In this document: piece after piece, positions 19,465 to 28,137 of the stretch
Layout of the letters: every line of letters starts with the position of its first letter
How positions within the stretch are numbered: position 1 is the first letter of the stretch
Source: Afifella sp. IM 167
GTDB lineage: Bacteria; Pseudomonadota; Alphaproteobacteria; Rhizobiales; Afifellaceae
Assembly (NCBI RefSeq): GCF_020144925.1
Contig: NZ_NSLC01000001.1
Location: forward strand, 372,001-436,000
Reading direction: 5' to 3'
Length of the DNA stretch: 64,000 nt
The notes under the pieces: generated by a model
What the model saw: only the letters and a program-made list of their open reading frames with translations
Told to the model about the DNA's origin: nothing
Databases searched by the model: none
Translations under genes and position numbers: made by a program

Positions 19465-20369
19465 TCGGCCGCCTCCGCGCCGGGCGCGCCCATCGCCCCG
19501 GCAAGATGGCCGCGATGGCCCGCCTCGCGCCGCCCTTCGCAATGGTCGGTGTCGGAGCACACGAACATCCGCCCGCCATGGTCGTCGAGGATCACCTCGT
19601 CGAGATAGACGCCCGACGCGCCGCACAGGCCGCAGGGCTCGGAAAATTCCTGCACCCGGAACGGATGGTCCTCGAAGTCGAGGCTTTCCACCCGCGTATA
19701 GGGCGGCAGGGCGTAGATACGCTTCTCGCGTCCCGCCCCGAAGAGCTGCAGCGCCGGCGAGTTGGTCAGTTTCGGATTGTCGAATTTCGGGATCGGCGAG
19801 GGGTCCATCACGTAACGGCCCTCCACCTTCACCGGATAGGCGTAGGTGGTGGCAATATGGCCGTGGCGGGCGATGTCCTCGTAGAGCTTCACATGCATGA
19901 GGCCGTATTCCTCCAGCGCATGCATGAGCCGCGTTTCCGTCTCGCGCGGCTCCAGGAAGCGCAGCGGCTCGGGGATCGGCACCTGGTAGACGAGGATCTG
20001 GTTCTCGCTGAGCGGCATCTCCGGCACGCGGTGGCGCGTCTGGATGAGGCTCGCCTCCTTCGTATGCGTCGTCGTCTTCACCCCGGCGACCTTGGCAAAG
20101 AAGGAGCGGATGGAAACGGCGTTGGTTGTGTCGTCGGCCCCCTGGTCGATGACCTTCAGAACATCGTCCGGCCCGATGAGAGAGGCCGTCACCTGCACCC
20201 CGCCCGTGCCCCAGCCATAGGGCATCGGCATTTCGCGGCTGGCGAAGGGCACCTGGTAGCCGGGGATCGCCACGGCCTTCAGGATGGCGCGGCGGATCAT
20301 CCGCTTCGTCTGCTCGTCCAGATAGGCGAAGTTGTAGGGGGTCTCGGGCTTCTCTTGCGCCGTGCTCAT
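19461..20369 (-). CDS. phnJ: Alpha-D-ribose 1-methylphosphonate 5-phosphate C-P lyase PhnJ
   Basis: Radical-SAM enzyme that breaks the carbon-phosphorus bond, forming 5'-deoxyadenosine, methionine, an alkane and ribose cyclic phosphate. 302 aa. The four key cysteines are visible: C246, C249 and C271 (Fe-S cluster) and C277 (catalytic thiyl). They match E. coli C241/C244/C266/C272 with a constant +5 shift. The expected phnI-phnJ coupling is broken by a 229-bp repeat-bearing gap upstream. Confidence 0.97.
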   Translation of the reverse strand: MSTAQEKPETPYNFAYLDEQTKRMIRRAILKAVAIPGYQVPFASREMPMPYGWGTGGVQVTASLIGPDDVLKVIDQGADDTTNAVSIRSFFAKVAGVKTTTHTKEASLIQTRHRVPEMPLSENQILVYQVPIPEPLRFLEPRETETRLMHALEEYGLMHVKLYEDIARHGHIATTYAYPVKVEGRYVMDPSPIPKFDNPKLTNSPALQLFGAGREKRIYALPPYTRVESLDFEDHPFRVQEFSEPCGLCGASGVYLDEVILDDHGGRMFVCSDTDHCEGRREAGHRGHLAGAMGAPGAEAAE

Positions 20370-20410
20370 CGCCAGGCCTCCGAGATCTCGCGACGAGCGA
20401 GCCCCGTGCG

Positions 20411-20557
20411 CCCACCTCCCCCTTGTGGGGAGGTCGACGCTGCGGCCTTAGCCGCAAGCGTCGGGTGGGGGTCTGAAGGCATCCATTTTTCCGCAAGGGC
20501 TCCAAACCACTCTACGGGCCCCCACCCCTGTCCCCTCCCCACAAGGGGGAGGGGGAC
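20411..20557. repeat. Composite palindromic (REP/BIME-like) element between phnI and phnJ
   Basis: Two facing GC-rich units. Unit A is 20411-20470: a CCTCCCC-CTTGT-GGGGAGG palindrome at 20415-20433, then a bulged 11-bp hairpin at 20435-20462 and GGGTGGGGG. Unit B is 20519-20557. Unit B is identical over 39 bp, in reverse complement, to 62436-62474. It lies inside the phn operon, so it is transcribed and may form strong structures that change phnJ expression. Confidence 0.8.
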
Positions 20558-20598
20558 GCAGCGAGCGGCCGCTCGAGAGCGGATATCGGGCAGCGCGC

Positions 20599-21696
20599 TC
20601 ATTCCGCCGCCTCCCGCTCTTGCCCGCCCTCGCGGTCCTCGAACTCGGCCCTGAGGCGCCGGATCAGCTCCAGCTCGGCCTGGAAGTCGACGTAATGCGG
20701 CAGCTTCAGATGCTCCACGAAACCCGTCGCCTGCACGTTGTCGCAATGCGAGATGACGAATTCGCCGTCCTGCGCCGGGGCCGTCTCGTCCTCGCCGAGC
20801 TCGCGCGCCCGAAGCGCCCGGTCGCACAGCGCCATCGCCATCGCCTTGCGTTCCGCATGGCCGAAGACGAGGCCATAGCCGCGGGTGAATTGCGGCGGGG
20901 CGGCGGCCGAGCCCCTGAACTGGTTGACCATCTGGCACTCGGTCACCTTGAGGCGGCCGAGCGGCACGGAAAAATCCATCCCCGGCACCTCGATTTCAAC
21001 CTCGACCTCGCCCATGCGGATCTCGGCGGCGAAGGGATGCGAGCGGGCAAAGCCGCGCTGGGTGGAATAGCCGAGGGCGAGCAGAAATCCCTCGTCGCCC
21101 CGGGCAAGCGCCTGCAGGCGAACCTCGCGCGGCGCCGGAAAGGAGAGCGGCTCGCGCGTCAGGTCGCCCGGCTCGCCGTCGCTTTCCGGGTCCGGCTCGA
21201 TGAGGCCGGCCTCGCCGAGAAGGTCGGTGACGCGCGCCATGGCGCCTTCGCCGGGATCTTCTGCGGTGGCGGCCGGCTCCGGCTCCGCCTCGCCTTCAAG
21301 GTCCGGATCGAGAAGCCGGTGCGTGTAGTCGAAGGTCGGCCCGAGCACCTGGCCGCCCGGCAGGTCCTTGAACGTCGCCGAGATGCGCCGCTCCACCGCC
21401 ATCTTGCCGGTATCGACGGGAAGGCTCGCCCCGAAGCGCGGCAGCGTCGTGCGGTAGGCGCGCACCAGGAAGATCGCTTCGACGAGGTCGCCCCGCGCCT
21501 GCTTGATGGCGAGCGCGGCGAGCCGCCGGTCGTAGAGCGAGCCCTCGCCCATCACCCGGTCGACGGCGAGCGAAAGCTGCTGAAGAATCTGGTCGACGGT
21601 GAGCGCCGGCACCGCGGGGTCGCCCCGGCGGCGTTCGGCCAGCAGCCGGTGCGCATTGGCGATGGCGGCCTCGCCGCCCTTGACGGCCACATACAT
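20599..21696 (-). CDS. phnI: C-P lyase core protein PhnI
   Basis: 365-aa subunit of the PhnGHIJ core. With PhnG and PhnH it exchanges adenine of ATP for phosphonate, and it has nucleosidase activity. Family landmarks are MYVAVKGGEAAI at the N-terminus, LPRFG, RRISATFKDLPGGQ and FISHCDNVQATGFVEHLKLPHYVDFQ-type C-terminus. The start overlaps the phnH stop by one base. Confidence 0.95.
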   Translation of the reverse strand: MYVAVKGGEAAIANAHRLLAERRRGDPAVPALTVDQILQQLSLAVDRVMGEGSLYDRRLAALAIKQARGDLVEAIFLVRAYRTTLPRFGASLPVDTGKMAVERRISATFKDLPGGQVLGPTFDYTHRLLDPDLEGEAEPEPAATAEDPGEGAMARVTDLLGEAGLIEPDPESDGEPGDLTREPLSFPAPREVRLQALARGDEGFLLALGYSTQRGFARSHPFAAEIRMGEVEVEIEVPGMDFSVPLGRLKVTECQMVNQFRGSAAAPPQFTRGYGLVFGHAERKAMAMALCDRALRARELGEDETAPAQDGEFVISHCDNVQATGFVEHLKLPHYVDFQAELELIRRLRAEFEDREGGQEREAAE

Positions 21697-22301
21697 CAGG
21701 CCGCCCCGTTCAGGATGCGGGTCGAGCGCGGCAGGCCGGCGATGGCGTGCCGGCTGGCGAAGACGATGTCGACGCCGCGCGGGAAGATGCGCCGGTTCTC
21801 CTCAAGCTGGCCGATCAGCCGCGCCGGCAGCGGATCGGGCGCCAGCGCGGAGGTCTCGGCGATGCCGGGGCCCTGCAGCGTCAGCGTCCGGCTTCCCTCG
21901 AACCCCGTCACCTGCAGGACGAGGGTGGTGGAGCGGTCCGGATATTCTTCCGTGCCGAGCCAGAAATCGGCGAGCGGCGGCATCTTTTCGGGGTCCGAGA
22001 TGACGGCGAAGGTGGCGCGCCCCGCCAGCGAGACGATCGGCGCGCCGATGTGAAAGCCGATCCAGTCGCGCACCGCCTCGCTCTCCGCCAGCGGCCTGTC
22101 GAGGAAGATCGGTGTGTCGGCGTCGGCGAGGCATGCGATGACGGCCGCCGCCGCCGGATTGAGGGGTGTCGGCGGCCGGACCAGACCGGGGAGATTTTCG
22201 ATCTCGCCCGGCCGCGACAGGGCACGGAGAAGCGCCCGGAAAACGGCCTGCGCGCCGAAAACCGGGTCGAAGAAGCCACCGCTGAGGGCGTCCGCCTTCA
22301 T
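21696..22301 (-). CDS. phnH: C-P lyase core protein PhnH
   Basis: 201-aa structural subunit of PhnGHIJ. Typical segments are GFFDPVFGAQAVFRALLRALSRPG, CLADADTPIFL, FHIGAP and RGVDIVFA near the C-terminus. It overlaps phnG by 4 bp and phnI by 1 bp. Confidence 0.94.
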   Translation of the reverse strand: MKADALSGGFFDPVFGAQAVFRALLRALSRPGEIENLPGLVRPPTPLNPAAAAVIACLADADTPIFLDRPLAESEAVRDWIGFHIGAPIVSLAGRATFAVISDPEKMPPLADFWLGTEEYPDRSTTLVLQVTGFEGSRTLTLQGPGIAETSALAPDPLPARLIGQLEENRRIFPRGVDIVFASRHAIAGLPRSTRILNGAA

Positions 22302-22801
22302 GTGTCCTCCCCGCGCACCATGGTGAAGAAGTTGACCTTCGTGGCCGCCGTCTCAGTGCGTTTCCTGGCCTCGCCCGCATCGAGGCGCGCGCGGATTTTT
22401 TCGACGATCCGCTCCACCGCCGGCCTGTACGGCCGGCTCTGCCAGAGCGCGTCGAGCGTGGCGACGAGAACGGCGCGCCGGCGGTCGCGCCCGAGGACAT
22501 GGCCCTGCCCGACCTCGCCGGTGGGAAGGCGCAGCGCCGCGCGCGTCACCGTCACCTCGCCGAGATTGAAGGGCGCTCCGGAACCGCCGATCCGCCCGCG
22601 TGCCATGACGAGGCCGAATTCGGGCGCCCGCAGCGTTTCCATCTCGGGGCGGTCGGCGATCGATTCGAGCCCCGTGGCAAGCTCGTCGGCCTCGGCGCGC
22701 GCCAGGACGCGGAGCGCCGCCTGCCTGGCCTCCGCCTGCCTAGCCTCGGTTGCCTCCTGCCCGAATGCCCCCTGCCCGAATGTCTGCGTCGTCTGGTCCA
22801 C
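22298..22801 (-). CDS. phnG: C-P lyase core protein PhnG
   Basis: 167-aa subunit of the PhnGHIJ core, first gene of the phn operon. Motifs are PEFGLVMARGRIGGSGAPFNLGEVTVTR and the GHVLGRDRRRA loop. Translation probably starts at GTG 22801, as no in-frame ATG sits near the N-terminus. The first 30 residues contain a Gln/Glu/Ala-rich tract encoded by short repeats and vary in this family. Confidence 0.92.
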   Translation of the reverse strand: MDQTTQTFGQGAFGQEATEARQAEARQAALRVLARAEADELATGLESIADRPEMETLRAPEFGLVMARGRIGGSGAPFNLGEVTVTRAALRLPTGEVGQGHVLGRDRRRAVLVATLDALWQSRPYRPAVERIVEKIRARLDAGEARKRTETAATKVNFFTMVRGEDT

Positions 22802-22835
22802 CTGTGCCTGTCCGCCCGGTCGCTTTCCGTCTCAT

Positions 22836-22855
22836 TTGTATAGTGATATAGACAA
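22836..22855. promoter_or_regulatory. Candidate PhnF operator in the phnG-phnF divergent region
   Basis: Imperfect palindrome TTGT-N-TA-N6-TA-N-ACAA in the only AT-rich part of the 86-bp region between divergent phnG and phnF. Location and symmetry suit a GntR/HutC-family dimer and the local TATAGT-like sequence may be a -10 element. Binding by PhnF is inferred from position. Confidence 0.5.
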
Positions 22856-22887
22856 GTACACAATAACCCCTGGATGTTGACGCCACG

Positions 22888-23679
22888 ATGACAGGCACGC
22901 GCCTTTCCCCCGGTCTTTCTCCCGCCTCTTCCGAAAAGCGGGTGAGCCGCCGCGGCGGGATTTCGCTTTGGCGCCAGATCGCCGACGTCCTGCGCGCCGA
23001 GGTGATCGGGGGAACCTGGAGCGCCGACATGCCGCTTCCCTCCGAAGCGGCGCTGGCGCAACGTTTCGGCGTCAACCGCCACACGCTCCGCCGCGCCCTC
23101 GCCGTGCTCGCCGATGAAGGGCTGGTGCGCTCCGACCAGGGACGCGGCACCTTCGTCACCGCCGAGCGGCTCTCCTATCCGATCGGCCGGCGCACCCGCT
23201 TTTCCGAGATCGTCTCGCGCCAGACCCGCGCCCCGGGTGGCCAGCTCGTCGCCAGCCGCATCGAGCCCGCGCCGGCCTGGATTGCCGAGCATCTTTCCCT
23301 CGCCGGCAAGGCGTCTCTCGTGCGGCTGGAGACGCTTTCGGTCGCCGACGGCGTGCCGATCTCCACCTCCGTCAGCTGGTTCTCGGCCGAGCGCTTTCCC
23401 GCCCTCGTCGCCGCCTATGCGGAGACGGGCTCCATCACCGCCGCCCTCGCCCGCCACGGCGTCTCCGACTATTTCCGCCGCTGGACCAAGGTGCGCGCGC
23501 GCCCGGCCGAGCCAGCGGAGATGGAGCGGCTCCTGTTGCCGCGCGGCGCGAGCGTGCTCGCCGCCGACGCCCTCAACGAGGACGGCGAGGGCGTGCCCGT
23601 GCACTTTTCGGAGACCACCTTCGCCGCCGACCGGATCGAGCTCTTCATCGAGCCGGAGAAGCCGGCCGCGAAACGGTAG
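22888..23679 (+). CDS. phnF: GntR/HutC-family regulator PhnF
   Basis: Divergently transcribed repressor-type regulator of phosphonate genes. 263 aa: an N-terminal winged helix (SLWRQIADVLRAEVIGG...LPSEAALAQRFGVNRHTLRRAL, residues about 25-80) and a C-terminal UTRA effector domain (residues about 100-255). Placement beside phnG is standard. Confidence 0.93.
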   Translation: MTGTRLSPGLSPASSEKRVSRRGGISLWRQIADVLRAEVIGGTWSADMPLPSEAALAQRFGVNRHTLRRALAVLADEGLVRSDQGRGTFVTAERLSYPIGRRTRFSEIVSRQTRAPGGQLVASRIEPAPAWIAEHLSLAGKASLVRLETLSVADGVPISTSVSWFSAERFPALVAAYAETGSITAALARHGVSDYFRRWTKVRARPAEPAEMERLLLPRGASVLAADALNEDGEGVPVHFSETTFAADRIELFIEPEKPAAKR

Positions 23680-23718
23680 CCGGCTTGCCTTCTCCCGCTT
23701 TGGCCGCGGCCGAAAGGG

Positions 23719-23747
23719 GCGTCACCGAAGCTTCACCCACCCGTCAC
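23719..23747 (+). promoter_or_regulatory. Pho box (three 7-mers, 11-bp period) upstream of ugpB
   Basis: GCGTCAC (23719), GCTTCAC (23730) and CCGTCAC (23741) are separated by 4-bp spacers, giving the 11-bp period of PhoB sites (consensus CTGTCAT repeats). A GGATAC -10 candidate follows at 23757. It lies 83 bp before ugpB, so phosphate-starvation control of the ugp operon is likely. Confidence 0.65.
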
Positions 23748-23829
23748 CGATCCGTTGGATACCGCCTCTAGCAGACGCCGGAGGGGGGGCGCCGAAGGAG
23801 CGTCCCGAAGGCAGAAGGATGAGGTGCTC

Positions 23830-25164
23830 ATGTCCACAATCGTCAATTGGATCGGCGGAGCGGCGACGATGGCGGCCGCCACGCTTCTTTCCTCGGCGGC
23901 CTTCGCCGCGACCGAGATCCAGTGGTGGCACGCCATGGGCGGCGAACTCGGCGCAAAGCTTGAGGAGATCGTCGCCGGCTACAACGCCTCGCAGGACGAA
24001 TACAAGGTGGTGCCGGTCTACAAGGGCACCTATCCGGAGACCATGACCGCCGCCATCACCGCCTTCCGCGCGGGCGAGCAGCCGGCCATCGTCCAGGTCT
24101 TCGAGGTCGGCACCGGCACGATGATGGCCGCCAGGGGCGCCGTCTATCCGGTCTACCAGCTGATGAAGGATGCGGGCGCCGATTTCGACCAGAAGGCCTT
24201 CCTGCCGGCCGTCGTCGGCTACTACACCGACACTGACGGCAACATGCTGTCGATGCCGTTCAATTCGTCGACCCCCATCCTCTATTACAACAAGGACGTC
24301 TTCGAAAAAGCCGGCCTCGATCCGGAGAAGGCGCCGGAGACCTGGAGCGACGTGGAGGAATTCTCCAAGAAGATCATCGATTCCGGCGCGGCCAAATGCG
24401 GCTTCACCACCGGCTGGATCTCCTGGGTGCAGCTTGAAAACCTCTCCGCCTGGCACAACCAGTCGATCGGCACGCTGGAGAACGGCTTCGGCGGCCTCGA
24501 CACCGAGCTCACCTTCGACGGCCCGGTGCAGGAGCGCCACTGGGAGAACCTGAAGAAGTGGCAGGATTCCGGCGTCTTCGAATATGGCGGCCCGGTCGGC
24601 GGCAACGACGCGGCGCCGAAGTTCTATTCGCAGGAATGCGCCATCTACATGAACTCCTCCGCCTCGCGCGCCGGCGTCATGGCCAACGCCAAGGGCTTCG
24701 AGGTCGGCTTCGGCATGCTGCCCTACTACGCCGACGTCGACGGCGCGCCGCAGAACTCCATCATCGGCGGCGCCACGCTCTGGGTGCTCAAGGGCCGTGA
24801 GGAGGCCGAGTACAAGGGCGTGGCCGAGTTCTTCTCCTACCTCTCCTCGCCCGAGGTGCAGGCCGACTGGCACCAGTTCTCCGGCTACCTGCCGATCACC
24901 GAGGCTGCCTACGAGCTCGGCAAGGAGCAGGGCTATTACGCCAAGAACCCGGGCACCGATGTCGGCATCAAGCAGATCACGCTCAACCCGCCGACGGCGA
25001 ACTCCAAGGGCCTGCGCTTCGGCAATTACGTGCAGATCCGCAACATCATCGACGAGGAGTTCCAGGCGCTTCTTTCCGGCCAGAAGACGGCAAGGGAGGC
25101 TCTCCAGTCCCTCGACCAGCGCGGCAACGAGCTGATCCGCGAGTTCCAGGCCGCCAACAGCTAG
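23830..25164 (+). CDS. ugpB: sn-Glycerol-3-phosphate ABC transporter substrate-binding protein UgpB
   Basis: Periplasmic receptor for glycerol-3-phosphate and its diesters, 444 aa from ATG 23830. The Sec leader ends AFA-AT. The mature start EIQWWHAMGGELGAKLEEIVAGYN and the segment MPFNSSTPILYYNKD are typical of UgpB. Longer upstream reading overlaps the Pho box. A strong hairpin lies between it and ugpA. Confidence 0.94.
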   Translation: MSTIVNWIGGAATMAAATLLSSAAFAATEIQWWHAMGGELGAKLEEIVAGYNASQDEYKVVPVYKGTYPETMTAAITAFRAGEQPAIVQVFEVGTGTMMAARGAVYPVYQLMKDAGADFDQKAFLPAVVGYYTDTDGNMLSMPFNSSTPILYYNKDVFEKAGLDPEKAPETWSDVEEFSKKIIDSGAAKCGFTTGWISWVQLENLSAWHNQSIGTLENGFGGLDTELTFDGPVQERHWENLKKWQDSGVFEYGGPVGGNDAAPKFYSQECAIYMNSSASRAGVMANAKGFEVGFGMLPYYADVDGAPQNSIIGGATLWVLKGREEAEYKGVAEFFSYLSSPEVQADWHQFSGYLPITEAAYELGKEQGYYAKNPGTDVGIKQITLNPPTANSKGLRFGNYVQIRNIIDEEFQALLSGQKTAREALQSLDQRGNELIREFQAANS

Positions 25165-25184
25165 GCGCCATCACGAACCGAGCC

Positions 25185-25208
25185 GAGCCCGCGCCCCCGC
25201 GCGGGCTC
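25185..25208 (+). other. Intercistronic hairpin between ugpB and ugpA
   Basis: Perfect 10-bp stem (GAGCCCGCGC / GCGCGGGCTC) with a CCCC loop, 20 bp after the ugpB stop, followed by CTTTCG. It could act as partial terminator or as 3' protection, allowing more UgpB than UgpA. Confidence 0.6.
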
Positions 25209-25227
25209 CTTTCGCCCGGCCCCGCCG

Positions 25228-26112
25228 ATGCAGACCAAGCGCGCCATCTTCGCAAGCCGCGTGCTGCCCTACTGGCTGCTCGCCCCGCAGCTGGCGGTGA
25301 CGCTGGTCTTCTTCCTCTGGCCGGCGGCGCAGGCGGTGCGCCAGTCCTTTTTGCGCGAGGACGCCTTCGGGCTGAAGACGAGCTTCGTCTGGCTGGAGAA
25401 CTACACCCGCCTCTTCCACGACCCGAACTATCTCAATTCGCTGAAGGTGACGGTCGTCTTCGCCGCCTCCGTCACGCTCCTGTCGGTGGCGCTCGGGCTT
25501 CTCTTCGCCCTCGCCGTCGACCGGATGATCGCCAGCAGCCGGCTCTACACGACGCTTCTTGTCTGGCCCTACGCCGTCGCCCCGGCGGTGGCGGGCGTCC
25601 TGTGGTGGTTCATGTTCAACCCGACCCTGGGCGTCATTCCCTACGTGCTGGAGGGCCTCGGCTACGACTGGAACCACCTTTTGTCGCCGACCGATGCGAT
25701 GATCCTCGTCGTCGCCGCCTCCACCTGGAAGCAGATCTCCTACAACTTCCTCTTCTTCGTCGCGGGCCTGCAGGCGATCCCGCGCGCGCTCGGCGAGGCG
25801 GCCGCCATCGACGGCGCCGGGCCGGTGAAGCGCTTCTTTTCGATCACCTTCCCGCTGCTGTCGCCGACGACCTTCTTCCTGATGGTGGTGAACACGGTCT
25901 ACGCCATGTTCGACACCTTCCCGGTGATCCACGCCACCACCGAGGGCAACCCGGCGCAGTCGACCAACATCCTCGTCTACAAGGTCTATGTCGACGGCTT
26001 CCTCGGCCTCAATCTCGGCTCCTCGGCCGCCCAGTCGGTCGTCCTGATGGCCATCGTCATCGCCCTGACGGTGATCCAGTTCCGCTACATCGAGCGGCGG
26101 GTGGAATACTGA
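25228..26112 (+). CDS. ugpA: Glycerol-3-phosphate ABC transporter permease UgpA
   Basis: 294-aa inner-membrane permease with about six transmembrane segments. The ATPase-contact loop [24 protein letters not shown] near residues 190-215 is intact. It precedes ugpE by 2 bp. Confidence 0.94.
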   Translation: MQTKRAIFASRVLPYWLLAPQLAVTLVFFLWPAAQAVRQSFLREDAFGLKTSFVWLENYTRLFHDPNYLNSLKVTVVFAASVTLLSVALGLLFALAVDRMIASSRLYTTLLVWPYAVAPAVAGVLWWFMFNPTLGVIPYVLEGLGYDWNHLLSPTDAMILVVAASTWKQISYNFLFFVAGLQAIPRALGEAAAIDGAGPVKRFFSITFPLLSPTTFFLMVVNTVYAMFDTFPVIHATTEGNPAQSTNILVYKVYVDGFLGLNLGSSAAQSVVLMAIVIALTVIQFRYIERRVEY

Positions 26113-26114
26113 CG

Positions 26115-26963
26115 ATGGTCGAGAACCGCCCGCTCCTGACGCTCGCCGCCCATCTCGTCCTGATCGGCGGCCTCGTCCTCGTCGTCTTCCCCGTCTGGCT
26201 CGCCTTCGTCGCCTCCACCCACGGCCCCGCCGCCTTCATGGCGGCGCCGGTGCCGCTCCTGCCGGGGCCGGATCTGGTGAAGAACTACGGCGCGCTCATC
26301 GCCTCGGGCGTCTCCACCTCCGGGGCGCCGCCGATCGGGCTGATGCTGTGGAACTCGCTCGCGATGGCGCTGATGATCTCCATCGGCAAGATCGCCATCT
26401 CCGTCCCCTCCGCCTTTGCCATCGTCTATTTCCGCTTCCCCTTCCGCATGCTGGCCTTCTGGGCGATCTTCATCACGCTGATGCTGCCGGTGGAGGTCAG
26501 GATCGTGCCGACCTTCAAGGTGGTCGCCGATCTCGGCATGCTGAATTCCTATGCGGGGCTGGCGGTTCCGCTCATCGCCTCGGCGACGGCGACCTTCCTC
26601 TTCCGCCAGTTCTTCCTCACCGTGCCGGACGAATTGATGGAGGCGGCCCGTGTCGACGGAGCCGGGCCGATGAAGTTCTTCCGCGACATCCTCCTGCCGC
26701 TGTCGCGCACCAACATCGCCGCGCTCTTCGTCATCCTCTTCATCTACGGCTGGAACCAGTACATCTGGCCGCTGCTGATCACCACGGACCCCGGCTATTA
26801 CACCATCGTCATGGGCATCAAGCGCATGGTCGACGTCGCCGATGCGCGCCCGCAATGGCACCTCGTCATGGCGACCGCCATCCTCGCCATGCTGCCGCCC
26901 GTCGTCGTGGTCGTCGCCATGCAGCGGCTCTTCGTGCGCGGCCTCGTTGAAACGGAGAAGTGA
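26115..26963 (+). CDS. ugpE: Glycerol-3-phosphate ABC transporter permease UgpE
   Basis: 282-aa second permease of the Ugp importer. ATG 26115 gives [19 protein letters not shown]; earlier open frame is ugpA shadow. The permease loop [25 protein letters not shown] and the terminal [11 protein letters not shown] are typical. Confidence 0.94.
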   Translation: MVENRPLLTLAAHLVLIGGLVLVVFPVWLAFVASTHGPAAFMAAPVPLLPGPDLVKNYGALIASGVSTSGAPPIGLMLWNSLAMALMISIGKIAISVPSAFAIVYFRFPFRMLAFWAIFITLMLPVEVRIVPTFKVVADLGMLNSYAGLAVPLIASATATFLFRQFFLTVPDELMEAARVDGAGPMKFFRDILLPLSRTNIAALFVILFIYGWNQYIWPLLITTDPGYYTIVMGIKRMVDVADARPQWHLVMATAILAMLPPVVVVVAMQRLFVRGLVETEK

Positions 26964-26964
26964 G

Positions 26965-28044
26965 ATGGCTGAGGTCCTCCTCAAGGATGTCCGCAAGACC
27001 TATGGCGGCGACGTGGAGGCGGTGAAGGGCGTCTCGCTCGACATCGCCGACGGCGAGTTCCTCGTCCTCGTCGGCCCCTCCGGCTGCGGGAAGTCGACGC
27101 TCCTGCGCATGGTCGCGGGGCTGGAGACGATCACCTCCGGCACCGTCTCCATCGGCGGGCGGGTGGTGAACCGGCTGGAGCCGGCCGAGCGCGACATCGC
27201 CATGGTCTTCCAGAACTACGCCCTCTATCCGCATATGAGCGTGCGCCAGAACCTCGCCTACGGGCTGAAGAACCGCGGCACGCCGAGGGACGAGATCGCA
27301 AGGCGCGTTAAGAAGGCGGCCGGCATCCTCGACATCGCCTCCCTCCTCGATCGCAAGCCGCGCCAACTCTCCGGCGGCCAGCGCCAGCGCGTCGCCATGG
27401 GCCGCGCCATCGTGCGCGAGCCCGCGGCCTTCCTCTTCGACGAGCCGCTCTCCAATCTCGACGCCAAGCTCCGGGTGCAGATGCGGGCCGAAATCCGCCG
27501 CCTGCAGCGCGCGCTCGGCACGACCAGCCTCTACGTCACCCACGACCAGCTCGAAGCCATGACGCTCGCCGACCGCATCGTCGTCCTCAACGGGGGCGTG
27601 ATCGAACAGGTCGGCTCGCCGATGGAGGTCTACGAGCGGCCCGCAAGCCTCTTCGTCGCCTCCTTCATCGGCTCGCCGGCGATGAACCTCATTCCGCTGG
27701 CGAGCGCCGGCGAGGGCGGCGCCATCAAGGGCTTCGCCAATGGCGCGGCGCCGGCCGGCCTCACGCCCGCTTCCGTCCTCGGAGTGCGTCCCGAGGACAT
27801 GCGCCTTGCCGGAACGGAGCCGCAGGCCGATGGCGTGCGCTTCGCCTTCGCGGTCACCACCGTGGAGGCGGTCGGCGCGGAAAGCTACGTGCATGGCCGC
27901 CTTGCCGATGGCGGCGCCGACATCGCCGTGCGCGTGCCGGGCTATCACCGCGCCGAGCACGGCACCGAGCTCGTGGCCCTCGCCCCGCACGACAAGCTCC
28001 ACTTCTTCGCCGGCGAGGGGGGCGTGCGCATCCCGCTGTCGTGA
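26965..28044 (+). CDS. ugpC: Glycerol-3-phosphate ABC transporter ATP-binding protein UgpC
   Basis: 359-aa MalK-type ATPase starting at ATG 26965, one base after the ugpE stop. It has Walker [10 protein letters not shown], signature [14 protein letters not shown], Walker [12 protein letters not shown] and a C-terminal TOBE/OB regulatory domain. No glycerophosphodiesterase ugpQ follows; the next gene is galE. Confidence 0.94.
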   Translation: MAEVLLKDVRKTYGGDVEAVKGVSLDIADGEFLVLVGPSGCGKSTLLRMVAGLETITSGTVSIGGRVVNRLEPAERDIAMVFQNYALYPHMSVRQNLAYGLKNRGTPRDEIARRVKKAAGILDIASLLDRKPRQLSGGQRQRVAMGRAIVREPAAFLFDEPLSNLDAKLRVQMRAEIRRLQRALGTTSLYVTHDQLEAMTLADRIVVLNGGVIEQVGSPMEVYERPASLFVASFIGSPAMNLIPLASAGEGGAIKGFANGAAPAGLTPASVLGVRPEDMRLAGTEPQADGVRFAFAVTTVEAVGAESYVHGRLADGGADIAVRVPGYHRAEHGTELVALAPHDKLHFFAGEGGVRIPLS

Positions 28045-28054
28045 CGGCGCGGCC

Positions 28055-28086
28055 GACGTAACTCTCTGCTGACGCAACTCTCTGCT
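28055..28086. repeat. Tandem duplication of a 16-mer before galE
   Basis: GACGYAACTCTCTGCT occurs twice head to tail (28055-28070 and 28071-28086) with one mismatch. It sits in the 93-bp ugpC-galE gap, 52 bp before galE. It may be an operator-like repeat or a simple duplication. Confidence 0.6.
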
Positions 28087-28137
28087 AAAGTGTTGCTGCT
28101 AGCTATTTGCCGGACAGGGATATCGACGGAGACGGAA

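Noticed and set aside
18670-20505. A 611-aa protein containing PhnK
   Set aside because: Only the last 264 residues are PhnK; the first part is an out-of-frame reading of phnJ and the repeat region.
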